DNA of 64,000 bases, from the NCBI RefSeq assembly GCF_002104515.1, contig NZ_NBOE01000001.1, positions 682,001 to 746,000 on the forward strand, given 5' to 3'. How positions within the stretch are numbered: position 1 is the first letter of the stretch; each line of letters starts with the position of its first letter. Under the pieces are notes generated by a model, which saw nothing but the letters and a program-made list of their open reading frames with translations, made no database searches and had not been told where the DNA came from. The stretch comes from Colwellia polaris. GTDB taxonomy: Bacteria; Pseudomonadota; Gammaproteobacteria; Enterobacterales; Alteromonadaceae. Below are positions 28,035-37,890 of the stretch, one piece after another. A program made the translations under genes and the position numbers.

Positions 28035-29159
28035 GTGATTATATTTCGTTATTTACTCAAAGAAGTTGCCAAAACACAACTTGCTGTATTCCTTGTCATT
28101 ATGACAATATTTATCAGCAATAAATTCGTTCGCGTGCTAGATGACGCCTCGGAAGGGGGAATTCCTGGTCATTTAGTCATGACTTTTATTGGCCTGAAAA
28201 TACCTGATCTTGCCGGTATGATATTACCGTTAAGCTTTTTTCTCGGCGTATTGCTGGCTTATGGCCGTATTTATGCTGAAAACGAAATGACAGTGCTGCA
28301 TGCTTGTGGCGTAAGCGAATGGTATGTTGTGCGTGTAACGCTAATACTAGGTTTCGTTACCGCGATAATTACCGGCATGTTTACGCTTTATTTGTCACCA
28401 ATGGCGGCTGAGTATGAATATCAAGTTAAAGATCAAATTGCCGCTGACTCAGGATTAAGTTCACTTATCGCCGGACGATTTCAAACCACAGGCAATAAGA
28501 AGGCGGTAGTTTTTATTCACGATAAAAACCGAGCTGACAATACCTTTGAAAAGGTATTTGTTGCACAACTACCTGATGAAGATACACCAAATTCTAGTGT
28601 TATAGATTCGAGCTTAGTTTATGCGGCCACAGGACAAGTTATTGAAGAAGAAACTGGCTTGCAACGCTTAATACTCTCTTCTGGTACACGTTATCAAAAC
28701 GATATTAAAAACAAAGAGTTTCGCCAAGTTACTTTTGATAAATACTACATTCAAATTCAAGATCAAAAAGTGGCCCACAAGCGTCGTAAATTAAGTGCAA
28801 TACCAACCGATGAGTTATACCAAGACAAAACACCTGAAGCCAGTGCTGAAAGCCAATGGCGTATTGCCTTTCCATTAGCCTGCATTATCATGACCTTAGT
28901 GGCCGTACCTTTGAGTGTTGTTAACCCACGCCAAGGTAAATTTGGTAAAATGTTACCGGCACTTTTACTATTTTTAAGTTACTTTTTACTATTAACCGCT
29001 GTTCGATCTGGCATAGAAAAAGGCTCTGTTCCACAATATATAGGTTTGTGGCCCGTTCATTTTGTTGTGCTTATATTAGGCTTTAGTTTATTGGTTAAAG
29101 GTCGAACGAGTGGTCGTAAATTTAAAGCAAAACTCGCTAAAAATAAGGTAGCAGCTTAA
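28035..29159 (+). CDS. lptF: LPS export permease LptF
   Basis: 374 aa, YjgP family. With LptG it forms the inner-membrane part of the LptB2FG ABC transporter that extracts LPS. Six membrane helices surround a periplasmic beta-jellyroll domain. N-terminus IIFRYLLKEVAKTQLAVFLV and the segment LRLI-SSG-RY are typical. Start GTG with AGGATC upstream. The stop overlaps lptG (TAATG). pepA lies divergently upstream, the usual arrangement. Confidence 0.94.
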   Translation: MIIFRYLLKEVAKTQLAVFLVIMTIFISNKFVRVLDDASEGGIPGHLVMTFIGLKIPDLAGMILPLSFFLGVLLAYGRIYAENEMTVLHACGVSEWYVVRVTLILGFVTAIITGMFTLYLSPMAAEYEYQVKDQIAADSGLSSLIAGRFQTTGNKKAVVFIHDKNRADNTFEKVFVAQLPDEDTPNSSVIDSSLVYAATGQVIEEETGLQRLILSSGTRYQNDIKNKEFRQVTFDKYYIQIQDQKVAHKRRKLSAIPTDELYQDKTPEASAESQWRIAFPLACIIMTLVAVPLSVVNPRQGKFGKMLPALLLFLSYFLLLTAVRSGIEKGSVPQYIGLWPVHFVVLILGFSLLVKGRTSGRKFKAKLAKNKVAA

Positions 29160-30226
29160 TGCGTATTCTTGATATGTACATAGGTCGCATTATTGCTTCG
29201 ACAACGTTTCTTACCCTAGCCGTATTTGTTAGTTTAAGTGGTATTATCAAGTTTGTTGAGCAAATGAAGTCTGTTGGTAAAGGCAATTATGATTTAGCGC
29301 ATGCTGCGCTTTATGTGCTTTATGCTATTCCACAAGATATCTCGTTATTCTTTCCTATGTCGGCCTTAATTGGTGGCTTAATAGGCATGGGGATGATGGC
29401 AAGTAGTAGCGAATTAATTGTAATGCAAGCGGCAGGGCTTTCGCGTTTAGATATTATTAAATCAGTAATGAGATCGGCTTTATTATTGATAGTAGTAAGC
29501 ATGGCTGTTGGCGAATGGTTAGCTCCGCAAGGCGAAGCAGCTGCACGACAAGTGCGTGCTCAGGCGATTTCAGGCGGAAGTTTGATCTCATCTGACGCTG
29601 GTACTTGGGCGAAAGACGGCGACTACTTTGTTCATATCGGTGAAGTGCAAGATCAAGGCTCTCTAAAAGATATTCAAATATACCGTTTTGATGAACAGCT
29701 TAAATTATCTAGCTGGGTATCGGCCAGTAGCGCAATTTACCAAAAAGATGCTTGGCAACTGCGCAATGTAATAGAAACCCAAATTAGCGAAAAAGAAATA
29801 ACCAAAGAAAGCCAAGATGCTATGTCTTGGGATTCAACCTTAACCCCAGACAAACTCGGTGTTGTTACCGTAAAACCTGAATCATTATCGCTTCGAGGCT
29901 TAAGTGACTATTTAGACTACTTAGACGCGAACAAACAAGATCCAAGTCGTTACTTATTAGCATTTTGGCGCAAAATAGCACAACCCATTACCTTAGCGGT
30001 AATGCTATTAGTGGCACTATCTTTTATCTTTGGACCACTGCGTTCGGTTTCTATGGGCGCTAGAATTATGATGGGTGTAGCAACGGGGATTTTATTCTTT
30101 ATTGTTAACGAAGTACTAGGCTCGCTGAGTTTAGTTTATCAGCTCCCGGCAATATTTGGCGCTTTTATGCCCAGTATTATCTTTGTCAGTATTGCGCTTT
30201 ATTTAATGAATAGACGGGCAAGCTAG
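29159..30226 (+). CDS. lptG: LPS export permease LptG
   Basis: 355 aa, YjgQ family, partner of LptF. Seen: MRILDMYIGRIIASTTFLTLAVF at the N-terminus, a central periplasmic domain and C-terminal helices with FGPLRSVSMGARIMMGVATGI. Translationally coupled to lptF. Confidence 0.95.
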   Translation: MRILDMYIGRIIASTTFLTLAVFVSLSGIIKFVEQMKSVGKGNYDLAHAALYVLYAIPQDISLFFPMSALIGGLIGMGMMASSSELIVMQAAGLSRLDIIKSVMRSALLLIVVSMAVGEWLAPQGEAAARQVRAQAISGGSLISSDAGTWAKDGDYFVHIGEVQDQGSLKDIQIYRFDEQLKLSSWVSASSAIYQKDAWQLRNVIETQISEKEITKESQDAMSWDSTLTPDKLGVVTVKPESLSLRGLSDYLDYLDANKQDPSRYLLAFWRKIAQPITLAVMLLVALSFIFGPLRSVSMGARIMMGVATGILFFIVNEVLGSLSLVYQLPAIFGAFMPSIIFVSIALYLMNRRAS

Positions 30227-30271
30227 TAACAATTTAGCCGCTTAAGTTACAAAATATCAACTTAGAATGGC

Positions 30272-30310
30272 TTCGAGATGAATAATAAAAAATATTCATC
30301 TCGAAACTTT
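30272..30310. terminator. Bidirectional terminator between lptG and the RDD gene
   Basis: A 13-bp stem, TTCGAGATGAATA (30272-30284) with TATTCATCTCGAA (30293-30305), followed by CTTTT. The two genes converge on it. Confidence 0.75.
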
Positions 30311-30331
30311 TACACACAGCATTAATATTAA

Positions 30332-30832
30332 TTAAAGCCTACCGCGATTTGCCTCAAGTGTTAAAAGCACTACTTCAGTACTGGTCATTCGATCTTGCAA
30401 ACTCAATTTGTTTTTTCTATCCACTAAAACGGTAAAATTACCTAACCCAAAGAGCGTTGGCAGTAAGCGCTTTAAGCCAGTGGTTTTGCTGATCAAGCTA
30501 CCGTCTTGGTTTTGTACCCTCAAACGCCACGCTTTCATGCCCAAGGTTTGTCCACTTTTAGCCCAAAACCAGATAAAAAACAGTGAGACCCAACCTAGTT
30601 TCCATAACTCATTTGGCCAAAGTAACCATGAGGTATTTCTGATGGTGTCGCTTAAATGCTGATGACCTTGTAAATCAAAAACACCAAAATGCACCAATAA
30701 AGAAATAATTAAAAAAGAAGCTGCACCAGCGGTCATATAAACGGCTATCGCAAGTAAAGCGTCATAAAGCCATGAAGCTACACGGCGACGAAAGCCTGCA
30801 CGCGGAAAAGTTGTATAAGAAGTTAATGACAT
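30332..30832 (-). CDS. RDD family membrane protein
   Basis: 166 aa with about three to four membrane helices. The RDD signature begins near residue 10 (AGFRRRVASWLYDALL) and the second part contains GQTLGMKAWRLRVQ, the usual RDD end motif. RDD proteins are small inner-membrane proteins, some proposed to be ion exchangers. Monocistronic, converging with lptG. Confidence 0.88.
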   Translation of the reverse strand: MSLTSYTTFPRAGFRRRVASWLYDALLAIAVYMTAGAASFLIISLLVHFGVFDLQGHQHLSDTIRNTSWLLWPNELWKLGWVSLFFIWFWAKSGQTLGMKAWRLRVQNQDGSLISKTTGLKRLLPTLFGLGNFTVLVDRKNKLSLQDRMTSTEVVLLTLEANRGRL

Positions 30833-30960
30833 AGCTAAATCAATAGAAAAATTTGCGATAGTCTAACAAAAGGCATATAAAAGTATAAGTAATAGTGGTT
30901 AATTTATATATTAGTGCATACTTAAGGTGCTTAGTTAATGAGATTAGAGATGAATAAATA

Positions 30961-31371
30961 ATGGCTAACCTTGCACCACATGGCACACTAAAGTTCTCAA
31001 TAGAAGATAATATTATCTATATTGAGGCGAAAGGTCCGTGGAATATCGAGTATTTAGATCATCTTCACCAAAAGCTACTTTGGGCATTAACACAAGTAGA
31101 CCCACACACTTATGGTGTTATTTTATCCCTTAAAGGTGAGGCACTTAGTGTAGAGTCTACGCTTGAGTACCACATAAACTTTATCCGCCATAGTCAATCG
31201 AAAATCGTTGCTGTGAATCTAGAACATTGCACAACTTCACTTCTAGCTGAGAATTTATTCAGCAAAATGTATCGCGCTGCAGGGTTTAAATACGGTTTTT
31301 TTGATAATGCATTCGAGGCAAGGTTGTGGGTAGAAAAAGAAATGATATCTGCAGCTATTAGTGCCTCATGA
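30961..31371 (+). CDS. Small conserved protein, STAS/SpoIIAA-like
   Basis: 136 aa, no signal peptide or membrane helix. The pattern of short strands and helices (IYIEAKGPWNIEYLDHL, YGVILSLKGEALSVES, KIVAVNLEHCTT, AGFKYGFFDNAFEARLWV) resembles STAS/SpoIIAA-like folds known from marine gammaproteobacteria. No catalytic motif seen; function unknown. It lies just upstream of the tRNA-Leu promoter. Confidence 0.55.
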   Translation: MANLAPHGTLKFSIEDNIIYIEAKGPWNIEYLDHLHQKLLWALTQVDPHTYGVILSLKGEALSVESTLEYHINFIRHSQSKIVAVNLEHCTTSLLAENLFSKMYRAAGFKYGFFDNAFEARLWVEKEMISAAISAS

Positions 31372-31411
31372 ACAAATAAACAGCACTCAGTGATAATAAA
31401 AAGAAAAACTA

Positions 31412-31439
31412 TTGCCAACGGAGCAATTTTTCGTATAAT
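31412..31439 (+). promoter_or_regulatory. Sigma-70 promoter of the tRNA-Leu gene
   Basis: TTGCCA (31412-31417), 16 bp, TATAAT (31434-31439). Strong consensus, so transcription should begin near 31446, leaving about 165 bases of leader before the tRNA. The leader contains a perfect tandem pair of AGTTTTCAAAGAA (31525-31550). Confidence 0.75.
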
Positions 31440-31609
31440 GCCTGCCTCTTCATTGATGTTTACATTATTGAAGAACTCTTGCTTACAGAGTGTTTAAAAA
31501 GTATCTAGAAATTGTTAGAAAACTAGTTTTCAAAGAAAGTTTTCAAAGAAATCAGCTTTTAAGTAAAAAATGACTTCTTTGCAAATTGCAAAACGGGCGT
31601 AAAGCCTAT

Positions 31610-31694
31610 GCCAGCGTGGTGAAATTGGTATACACGGGGGATTCAAAATCCCCTGTCGCGAGACGTGTCGGTTCGAGTCCGACCGCTGGTACCA
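31610..31694 (+). tRNA. tRNA-Leu (anticodon CAA)
   Basis: 85 nt including encoded CCA. Acceptor stem GCCAGCG/CGCTGGT, anticodon stem GGGGA/TCCCC around loop TTCAAAA with anticodon CAA, a long variable arm (TGTCGCGAGACGTG) expected for leucine tRNAs, and T-loop GGTTCGAGTCC. It reads UUG codons. Confidence 0.97.
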
Positions 31695-31703
31695 TCATTT
31701 ATA

Positions 31704-31737
31704 AAGCCCTGATTCGAAAGAGTCGGGGTTTTTTTAT
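31704..31737 (+). terminator. Terminator after tRNA-Leu
   Basis: AAAGCCCTGA and TCGGGGTTTT form an imperfect stem followed by seven T. Confidence 0.7.
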
Positions 31738-31816
31738 GTCTAAAAGATTATATTAACAATAATTAATGAACCGCTATAATATGCGTATTTATCACAGAGT
31801 ATTAAAAAGGCTTTAC

Positions 31817-32095
31817 ATGGCAGCTACAGCGCACGCACTTCACATATTGGTTAAGCACAAAGAAATTGCAGAAGATATTATTAAGCAATTAGGTAAAGGA
31901 GCTAAGTTTCAAACCTTAGCTAAGAAACATTCAACGTGTCCTTCAGGTAAAAAGGGTGGTGATTTGGGCGAGTTTAAACGCGGCCAAATGGTACCTCAGT
32001 TTGATAAAGTTGCTTTTAGTGGGGCAATATTAGAACCTCACCTTGTTAAAACTAAATTCGGTTGGCATGTGATTAAAGTGCTTTATCGGACCTGA
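31817..32095 (+). CDS. ppiC: Parvulin-type peptidyl-prolyl isomerase C
   Basis: 92 aa, matching the single-domain E. coli PpiC (93 aa). Cytoplasmic prolyl isomerase. Seen: [54 protein letters not shown] and the final FGWHVIKVL. Start at 31817 is preferred (AAAAGG ahead) over an in-frame start 51 bases earlier. Confidence 0.93.
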   Translation: MAATAHALHILVKHKEIAEDIIKQLGKGAKFQTLAKKHSTCPSGKKGGDLGEFKRGQMVPQFDKVAFSGAILEPHLVKTKFGWHVIKVLYRT

Positions 32096-32857
32096 TCTTC
32101 ATCTGTGATATAAGCGCTGATTGTTTGTTAAACATTGCGCTTCGAAAACTTTCTGAGGTATCTAGAGAGTCTTTTACCGTTTAATGCATTGATAAAATAA
32201 TAGTTTAACATGTTGAATAATGGTGCATTCATAAAAGCATTCATGTGAATACTTTCAGGTGACATGCATTTTTAGTTTAGTTCCTACTCTGTTTTATACT
32301 TTAATTTAATCGCTCTATATGCCAGATAAAGGCGAAGTTGATACAGCTTACATTCGGTGTGATTGCCGCCTCCCAACTCTTCTTTGATGCTTAATTTAAT
32401 TTAGTCATTAGTTTTTAGTATTCAACTTCTCTTTGAAACCTCTTAATTTATTCACACCTTTATTTACTATTAAAACTACTAAAAAAACCAAAACAGTACT
32501 TCGTAGTCATTTTATTTTTTTATTATTAAATTCATCTTTATTTTTGTGGTAAGACTATTTTTAATAGTCGTTAAATCCTTTTGTATTTTATTTTTATGTG
32601 ATTAACTATCTGATATTTATGTTTTTATATTTATTTTTCTGTTGGTTTTATATCCTTGTAGGTCATTGGGTTTTAGCTTGTGGTCTTTCAATTTACTATT
32701 TAGTTACAGTTGAAATATATTCACCTCTTTCAATTTTGGTTGACATCAAAATGATTTCGAAGTACAAATATGGAAATGAAGATTATTTAAGCAACATTAA
32801 TTCACAACTAAAACAATATAAGCATTTATTTCTTTAAATGAAGGAAGGGGATTTACC
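32096..32857. other. Long AT-rich region before the TonB receptor
   Basis: No clear gene. A GTG-started frame at 32598-32837 (79 aa, hydrophobic first half, Lys/Tyr-rich second half) exists, but there is no good ribosome binding site and it matches nothing known; I regard it as doubtful. The region contains an operator-like sequence at 32496-32509. Confidence 0.5.
32496..32509. promoter_or_regulatory. Degenerate LacI-type operator upstream of TonB receptor
   Basis: GTACTTCGTAGTCA matches the locus palindrome TGACTTCGAAGTCA in 11 of 14 positions, including the central TTCG and the right half AGTCA. It lies about 350 bp before the receptor start, further away than the other three sites. Confidence 0.5.
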
Positions 32858-35242
32858 ATGAAGCCAGTTACATCAAAAAAGCTTGTTAAATCGGTTATTG
32901 CATTAGCTATTGTCAATGCATGTATAAGCCAATCTGCAATTGCAGCAGAAGAAAAAAACACAGAAGCCACTGATAAAATTGAAAGAATAATGGTTACAGC
33001 TAACCGCCATTCACAAGATCTTCAAGAGGTATCTTCTTCTATTACTGCATTGGGAGCGGATGATGTTGAACGTGCAGGAATTATTGATATAACAGGGTTG
33101 CAGCAGGTTGTTCCCGGATTAAAAGTAGGTAGCTCAGGTGGAGAAGTTAGGCCTGCTATGCGTGGCGCTAGAACGAATGAAGTAGGTGTTGCCGGCACAG
33201 GTATTGCGGAACAAATTGTCGGTATTTTCCAAGATGGTATCTATGTTCCTACAACAACTGCTGGCATGGGCGCTTTTGTTGATATTGAGCGCATAGAAGT
33301 TTTACGTGGCCCACAAGGTACGTTGTATGGCCGTAATACATTTGCCGGTAGTATTAATGTTATTACTAATCGCCCAAATATGGATGAAGTTGAAGGTAAT
33401 ATTAAAATAACTACGGGGTCATATAATCGTAGTGCGTATGAAGGTGTATTAAATATTCCTTTAGCTGATAACTTAGCAACTCGAATTGTTGTTGCTTCAG
33501 ATAGACATGACGGTTTTATTGAAAATCATGTTATAGCTGGACCTTCTGATGACTTGCGTGAAAAAAATTCATTTTATGCTCGCTCTATCACACGCTATGA
33601 GCCAAGTGATAGTTTTAACGCAACTTTTAGATTAGATTATTCGAAAAAAGACGCTAACTCTGAAGCTATTTGGGGTTATCAACAAATTGCTGGTTATTCA
33701 CTTACTGAAACTAGTCCAGGTGTTTATAACCCTAACGCAACGGTTACGCCAGGTCATATTTATCAGCGAGACGATGTAGAGCGTAATGATGAAGGTCCGT
33801 ACGATGTATATCGAAATGCAATGTCGTTAGATAAACAAGAGGCATTTTCAGCAACGGCTATTTTAGAATGGTATACCGACTCAGCTGATTTTAAATGGAC
33901 ATCTAACTATTCAGAACTCAGCGGTAAGCAGTTTTATGATAATGATTACAGCGATGGTGGTTTAGATTTTGTTGGTGGTTTTGGTCGCCAAGATGATCAA
34001 AAAACAATATCAACTGAGTTACAAGTTTCATCAAATCATGAAGGTCCGTTGCAGTGGATTGCAGGTTTATATTATTTCGATCAAGAAGCTGATTGGGAAT
34101 GGCTGTCGAGCACAGATACAACCGGCAATGGCGTAGCAGATTCAGTTGTTGTACCTAGCTGGGGTAATCCAGATCATGACCCTCATACTTCTGACTCAAT
34201 TGCTGTGTTTGGACAACTTCGTTATGAACTATCTGATGACTTACGTTTAGTAGGTGGTTTACGTTATAACAAAGATGAAAAGTCGTTCACTGGCGATACT
34301 ATTCCTGATTGGGATGACTCAGCAGTATTGTGGAAAGCGGCCCTTGAATTTGATAAGAATGATGACTTAATGTTGTATGCGTCGGCTGCCACAGGCATAA
34401 GAACAGGTGGAGCAAACGATAGTCGAGTTGTTTCTCGTGGCGCTGATCCACTTTATGACAATGAAGAAGTTATGTCTTATGAAATAGGTATGAAAAGCAC
34501 ATTGCTTGATGGTGACATGCGTTTAAATATATCGGCTTTTATTAACGAATATGATGATGTAAAAGCGCAACTATTTGCTGTTGCTTGTAGCGATACTACC
34601 ACTACAGATACTGTTTTAGAGTGTGTAGAAGCAGGCGCAACGCAGAGCTTTGAATATTATGAAAATGGTGGTGGTATTGATACCAAAGGTATTGAACTTG
34701 ATATGCAATGGTACCCTATCGATAATTTAGCCGTTACAGGTACTTTTACTTGGTTAGATGCTGAGTTCTCGGATGATTACGCAGTGGGTAATGATCAATT
34801 ACGTCCGTTATTAGGATTAGGTAATTTTGAAGGCCGTCAGGATATTAATGATAATAACAGCCAATTTAGTTTTGCTGGTTGGTCTCCTGCGATGGCACCA
34901 GAATATACGGTTGGTTTAGCGGCAAACTATGAATTTGGCTTAAGTAATGGCGGTGCGTTAATTCCACATGTTCAAATAACTTATTCAGACGAATATTATG
35001 CTTTTGATGTTAATACACCTGAAACGAAAGTTGATGCTCATGCCATTGTAGATGCACGATTAACTTGGTTAATTAACGATGATGTTCAAGTAGACTTCTT
35101 TGTTAAAAACTTAACTGATGAAGAAGTGCTAACACGTGCTGTTGTTCATTCTCAAATTGTTGATGCACAACCAATAAACTCAGTACAAGCTAACTGGAAT
35201 GATCCTCGAACTTGGGGTGCTAGCCTTAAATATACCTTTTAA
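32858..35242 (+). CDS. TonB-dependent outer-membrane receptor
   Basis: 794 aa. Signal peptide to about residue 29, a TonB-box-like stretch (IERIMVTANRH), plug domain (SSSITALGADDVERAGI, VEVLRGPQGTLYGRNTFAG-type motif), then a beta-barrel ending in the aromatic KYTF. Energised uptake across the outer membrane, often of siderophores, vitamins, sugars or organic acids. GAAGGAAGGGG precedes the start. It heads a locus of catabolic genes with a sodium symporter, so a carbon substrate is more likely than iron (inference). Transcription ends at a strong terminator. Confidence 0.92.
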   Translation: MKPVTSKKLVKSVIALAIVNACISQSAIAAEEKNTEATDKIERIMVTANRHSQDLQEVSSSITALGADDVERAGIIDITGLQQVVPGLKVGSSGGEVRPAMRGARTNEVGVAGTGIAEQIVGIFQDGIYVPTTTAGMGAFVDIERIEVLRGPQGTLYGRNTFAGSINVITNRPNMDEVEGNIKITTGSYNRSAYEGVLNIPLADNLATRIVVASDRHDGFIENHVIAGPSDDLREKNSFYARSITRYEPSDSFNATFRLDYSKKDANSEAIWGYQQIAGYSLTETSPGVYNPNATVTPGHIYQRDDVERNDEGPYDVYRNAMSLDKQEAFSATAILEWYTDSADFKWTSNYSELSGKQFYDNDYSDGGLDFVGGFGRQDDQKTISTELQVSSNHEGPLQWIAGLYYFDQEADWEWLSSTDTTGNGVADSVVVPSWGNPDHDPHTSDSIAVFGQLRYELSDDLRLVGGLRYNKDEKSFTGDTIPDWDDSAVLWKAALEFDKNDDLMLYASAATGIRTGGANDSRVVSRGADPLYDNEEVMSYEIGMKSTLLDGDMRLNISAFINEYDDVKAQLFAVACSDTTTTDTVLECVEAGATQSFEYYENGGGIDTKGIELDMQWYPIDNLAVTGTFTWLDAEFSDDYAVGNDQLRPLLGLGNFEGRQDINDNNSQFSFAGWSPAMAPEYTVGLAANYEFGLSNGGALIPHVQITYSDEYYAFDVNTPETKVDAHAIVDARLTWLINDDVQVDFFVKNLTDEEVLTRAVVHSQIVDAQPINSVQANWNDPRTWGASLKYTF

Positions 35243-35271
35243 TTTGCTAAAGGTTATTCAAGCTTAGATTT

Positions 35272-35301
35272 AAAACCGTAGATGCTTCTACGGTTTTTTT
35301 A
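35272..35301 (+). terminator. Terminator of the TonB receptor gene
   Basis: AAAACCGTAGA pairs with TCTACGGTTTT around a TGCT loop, followed by more T. Confidence 0.9.
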
Positions 35302-35799
35302 TGTCTAAAAAATGGATACCTTAAGTAGTTTGGGTATATACGGCATAATACCCAAGGGTATTTAGTTACGCTGTAATTTTATGTACCTGATGAGGTTAAA
35401 GGTTAAAGGCTAGGTCAATGATTAGGTAAAATGTTAGGTAAATGATTAGCTCAAAGACTATTTTAATCGTTAGCTTAGAAGTATTTTTGGCTATGACCAA
35501 TGGCCATTACTATTCAATATAGGCCACATTAAATTCAACGAATACACGTAATATAAGCGAGTAAAATGCCTTAATAGTTGCTAATAAGCGTTTATCTAAT
35601 TGATTGTGCTATTCGGCCTAGCAGTGTTTGTCTTGTAACCACTGCTTTAAGTAACTTATGTTACTGGTCATGAATTTACACAACTTTAAAGGGGATCAAA
35701 AAATTGGATTACTCTGCATTTTAAGCACTATAAGCAGCTTGTGTATACTTTACAGGTTAGGAGCTTGTGATGTAAACGTAGAGTAAGTTTTATAGTTGG
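35302..35799. other. Non-coding stretch between receptor and symporter operon
   Basis: No gene is visible. Around 35390-35460 there are imperfect short repeats of the type TGATTAGGTAAA, probably slippage products. Confidence 0.4.
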
Positions 35800-35839
35800 G
35801 ATAATAAAAAGTTACCTAAGCTATTAACTAAGGTAACTT
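35800..35839 (-). terminator. Terminator of the symporter operon
   Basis: AAGTTACCT (35809-35817) pairs with AGGTAACTT (35831-35839); on the minus strand the stem runs into TTTTTATTAT. A second stem, CTGAGGT/ACCTCAG, at 35853-35879 lies between it and the last gene. Confidence 0.7.
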
Positions 35840-35897
35840 AATGTTTAAAGCGCTGAGGTAGTGTTTTACTTCACCTCAGAGAGAATTTAATTAATAT

Positions 35898-36761
35898 TTA
35901 AACAAACGGATAACTTACTTTGTATTGTTTACAAAGTGCTAGCCAATCAGCTTGTAGGTATTCTTTTACTACAAGCCCTTCGCTAATGGTGATAATAGAA
36001 ATAAACGGCAATCTAATACGTTTAATAACGCCATTATCAATATAGTCGCCATCAACATGCCACTTAAGTGCGACTGAATTTTTCGCTTCATCAAAGGCTA
36101 CGTTTTCTAACTGGCAATAACTGCGATTCATTCTGTTATGTAATTTTAAATGAAAGCTTCTTAGCTGATTAAAACCTTCATTCTTACCAAAACCTGCAAG
36201 TTGTATTGAGGCATTGTTGTGATAAATTTTATCGAAGTTGGCGAGTTGTTTTTCTTGCCAGATATTCCACCATTTATTCACCGTGCTTTTCACATTATCA
36301 GGTAAGTCAGTAATATCATCAGGCGTAGCATGATAGCTTTTCGGATGTAATTGATGGTCAAATTGACTCAGCAATAAAGGGTCTGACGCCGGTAATGCTT
36401 GCATTATAGTGGCAACATCTTGCTGTAATAACCTTGCCAAAGCTAAGGTATCTACAACGCAGTGTAACTTTTTAATATGTAAATTATTATGCTCAAAGAA
36501 AAAGGCAATTGAGACCTTTTCACTTTTAACTTGGTCTGACAATTCAATATAAAGTGCTGAAAACTGCTCGCCTTGTATTTCTTGGCGCTCGGTTACGGTT
36601 AAAAAACCAAATTGCTCAATACTTTTAAGCCATAATTTTTCAATTTGCATATTTCCATATGCCGTAAAATCATGCTGTTTCCAAGCTGTGCTGTGGAGAA
36701 TGTTAGCGGATAATTGCGCTAAATCACCCTTAGTGTATAACTCGATAAGTTGATTAAACAT
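35898..36761 (-). CDS. SnoaL/NTF2-like protein A
   Basis: 287 aa with two NTF2-like (SnoaL type) halves; the second is clearer: VNKWWNIWQEKQLANFDKIYHNNASIQLAGFGKNEG, then VALKWHVDGDY and SEGLVVKEYLQADWLAL. No signal peptide. NTF2-like folds serve as cyclases, isomerases, hydratases or small-molecule binding proteins; no catalytic residue can be assigned. It ends the operon symporter - protein B - protein A, lying 2 bp after its neighbour, and is more divergent than the three paralogues at 39.7-43.0 kb. Confidence 0.7.
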   Translation of the reverse strand: MFNQLIELYTKGDLAQLSANILHSTAWKQHDFTAYGNMQIEKLWLKSIEQFGFLTVTERQEIQGEQFSALYIELSDQVKSEKVSIAFFFEHNNLHIKKLHCVVDTLALARLLQQDVATIMQALPASDPLLLSQFDHQLHPKSYHATPDDITDLPDNVKSTVNKWWNIWQEKQLANFDKIYHNNASIQLAGFGKNEGFNQLRSFHLKLHNRMNRSYCQLENVAFDEAKNSVALKWHVDGDYIDNGVIKRIRLPFISIITISEGLVVKEYLQADWLALCKQYKVSYPFV

Positions 36762-36763
36762 GG

Positions 36764-37873
36764 CTATGCTCCTTGCGCTAATAATGGGAGCGATTGCCCC
36801 GATTCACGAATAATATTGGCGTATAAAGCAATTTCGTCAAAAACGGTGACTTCTTTTATTATTTTTTGGTTTTTTACTCGCAGGTGAGTACAGCCCAAAA
36901 CAAAATAACGTTGGCCTTTTAACTGTGCTAAACGCTCAATGTGCGGGTTAAAGTTACCGGCAACAGACCATCTAATAGCAATATCTATGGTGTTTTCGTC
37001 GAAGCCTACAACAGCCGTGTGATCTACGGTCATTTTGGCATTAGGACATTGTGATAGCCATTGAATAAGCGTGCCACTAATTTGTGCAAGCCCAGTCGAT
37101 TGACGACCACCAGGCCATTGGTGCGATGCGGCAACATGATAAAACTGCGTTAATGTTGAAAACTGCTTTTGATTAAATAAGGTTTGTGCCCAAGCTTGCA
37201 CAAAGTTATCGGTAGTCCAATTATAGTTTATGCACTCTAGTTCTTTTCTATGCTCAGTGTTAACCACTCGGGTATATTCACTTTGATACCATTCGTTGAA
37301 GGTATCATTCGGCTGCAGAGCTGAAAAGTTAATGGCAGCATCAATTAAATCAATGCCCAACTGGCTAATAAGAAAACTATTATCTCTTACCAACCACTCT
37401 TTAACTATTTGGTTTTCAAAACAAACACAATCAGCAATCGTAGTAACTCTGCCTGTTTTATCTGTAGATAAACCAAAATCAGAGTTACCCGTATTGGTCA
37501 TAATACTGGTGATTAGGTGCGATGAATAATAGGTGCCATCGCTTTCTTCTTTCCAAATTACATTTTCACCAATAAGGCTTCTGTCTGGAAAGGCTGCAAT
37601 GGTTTTTAAGGTACCTTGAACCACTTGCTCAACACACTCTGAGTAAGCACCTAAAGTGAAAACAGGGCAAATATCACTGTAATACTTATAGCACAGCCCA
37701 ACATTTTTCTGTTCCCAAATACGGTGGGTTATACGAATAATATAATCAACAATATCAACGAATTCCTCATCAAAGCCCGCGAGTGTTTGTTGCTTTACAC
37801 CTGTTGGATCTAAAAGCTTAGTTAAAGGCTGCCAATGAACCTGTGTGATGTTGTTATTTAGTTTAAAACTCAT
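36764..37873 (-). CDS. SnoaL/NTF2-like protein B
   Basis: 369 aa, probably two NTF2-like domains. Helix-strand patterns typical of the fold occur in the first half (VDYIIRITHRIWEQKNVGLCYKYYSD..., VCFENQIVKEWLVRDN) and again in the second (NFVQAWAQTLFNQKQFSTLTQFYH, VDIAIRWSVAGNF-like, KIIKEVTVFDEIAL). Cytoplasmic. It starts 17 bp after the symporter gene and is probably co-transcribed. Likely to modify or bind an intermediate of the pathway encoded around it; exact function unknown. Confidence 0.7.
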   Translation of the reverse strand: MSFKLNNNITQVHWQPLTKLLDPTGVKQQTLAGFDEEFVDIVDYIIRITHRIWEQKNVGLCYKYYSDICPVFTLGAYSECVEQVVQGTLKTIAAFPDRSLIGENVIWKEESDGTYYSSHLITSIMTNTGNSDFGLSTDKTGRVTTIADCVCFENQIVKEWLVRDNSFLISQLGIDLIDAAINFSALQPNDTFNEWYQSEYTRVVNTEHRKELECINYNWTTDNFVQAWAQTLFNQKQFSTLTQFYHVAASHQWPGGRQSTGLAQISGTLIQWLSQCPNAKMTVDHTAVVGFDENTIDIAIRWSVAGNFNPHIERLAQLKGQRYFVLGCTHLRVKNQKIIKEVTVFDEIALYANIIRESGQSLPLLAQGA

Positions 37874-37890
37874 AATATTAACTCGTTTGG

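Noticed and set aside
31610-32095. tRNA-Leu as an integration site of a mobile element
   Set aside because: The next gene is ordinary ppiC and no integrase or duplicated tRNA end is visible downstream.
32598-32837. 79-residue hydrophobic ORF
   Set aside because: GTG start without a ribosome site in very AT-rich DNA; no family resemblance. Kept only as a note.
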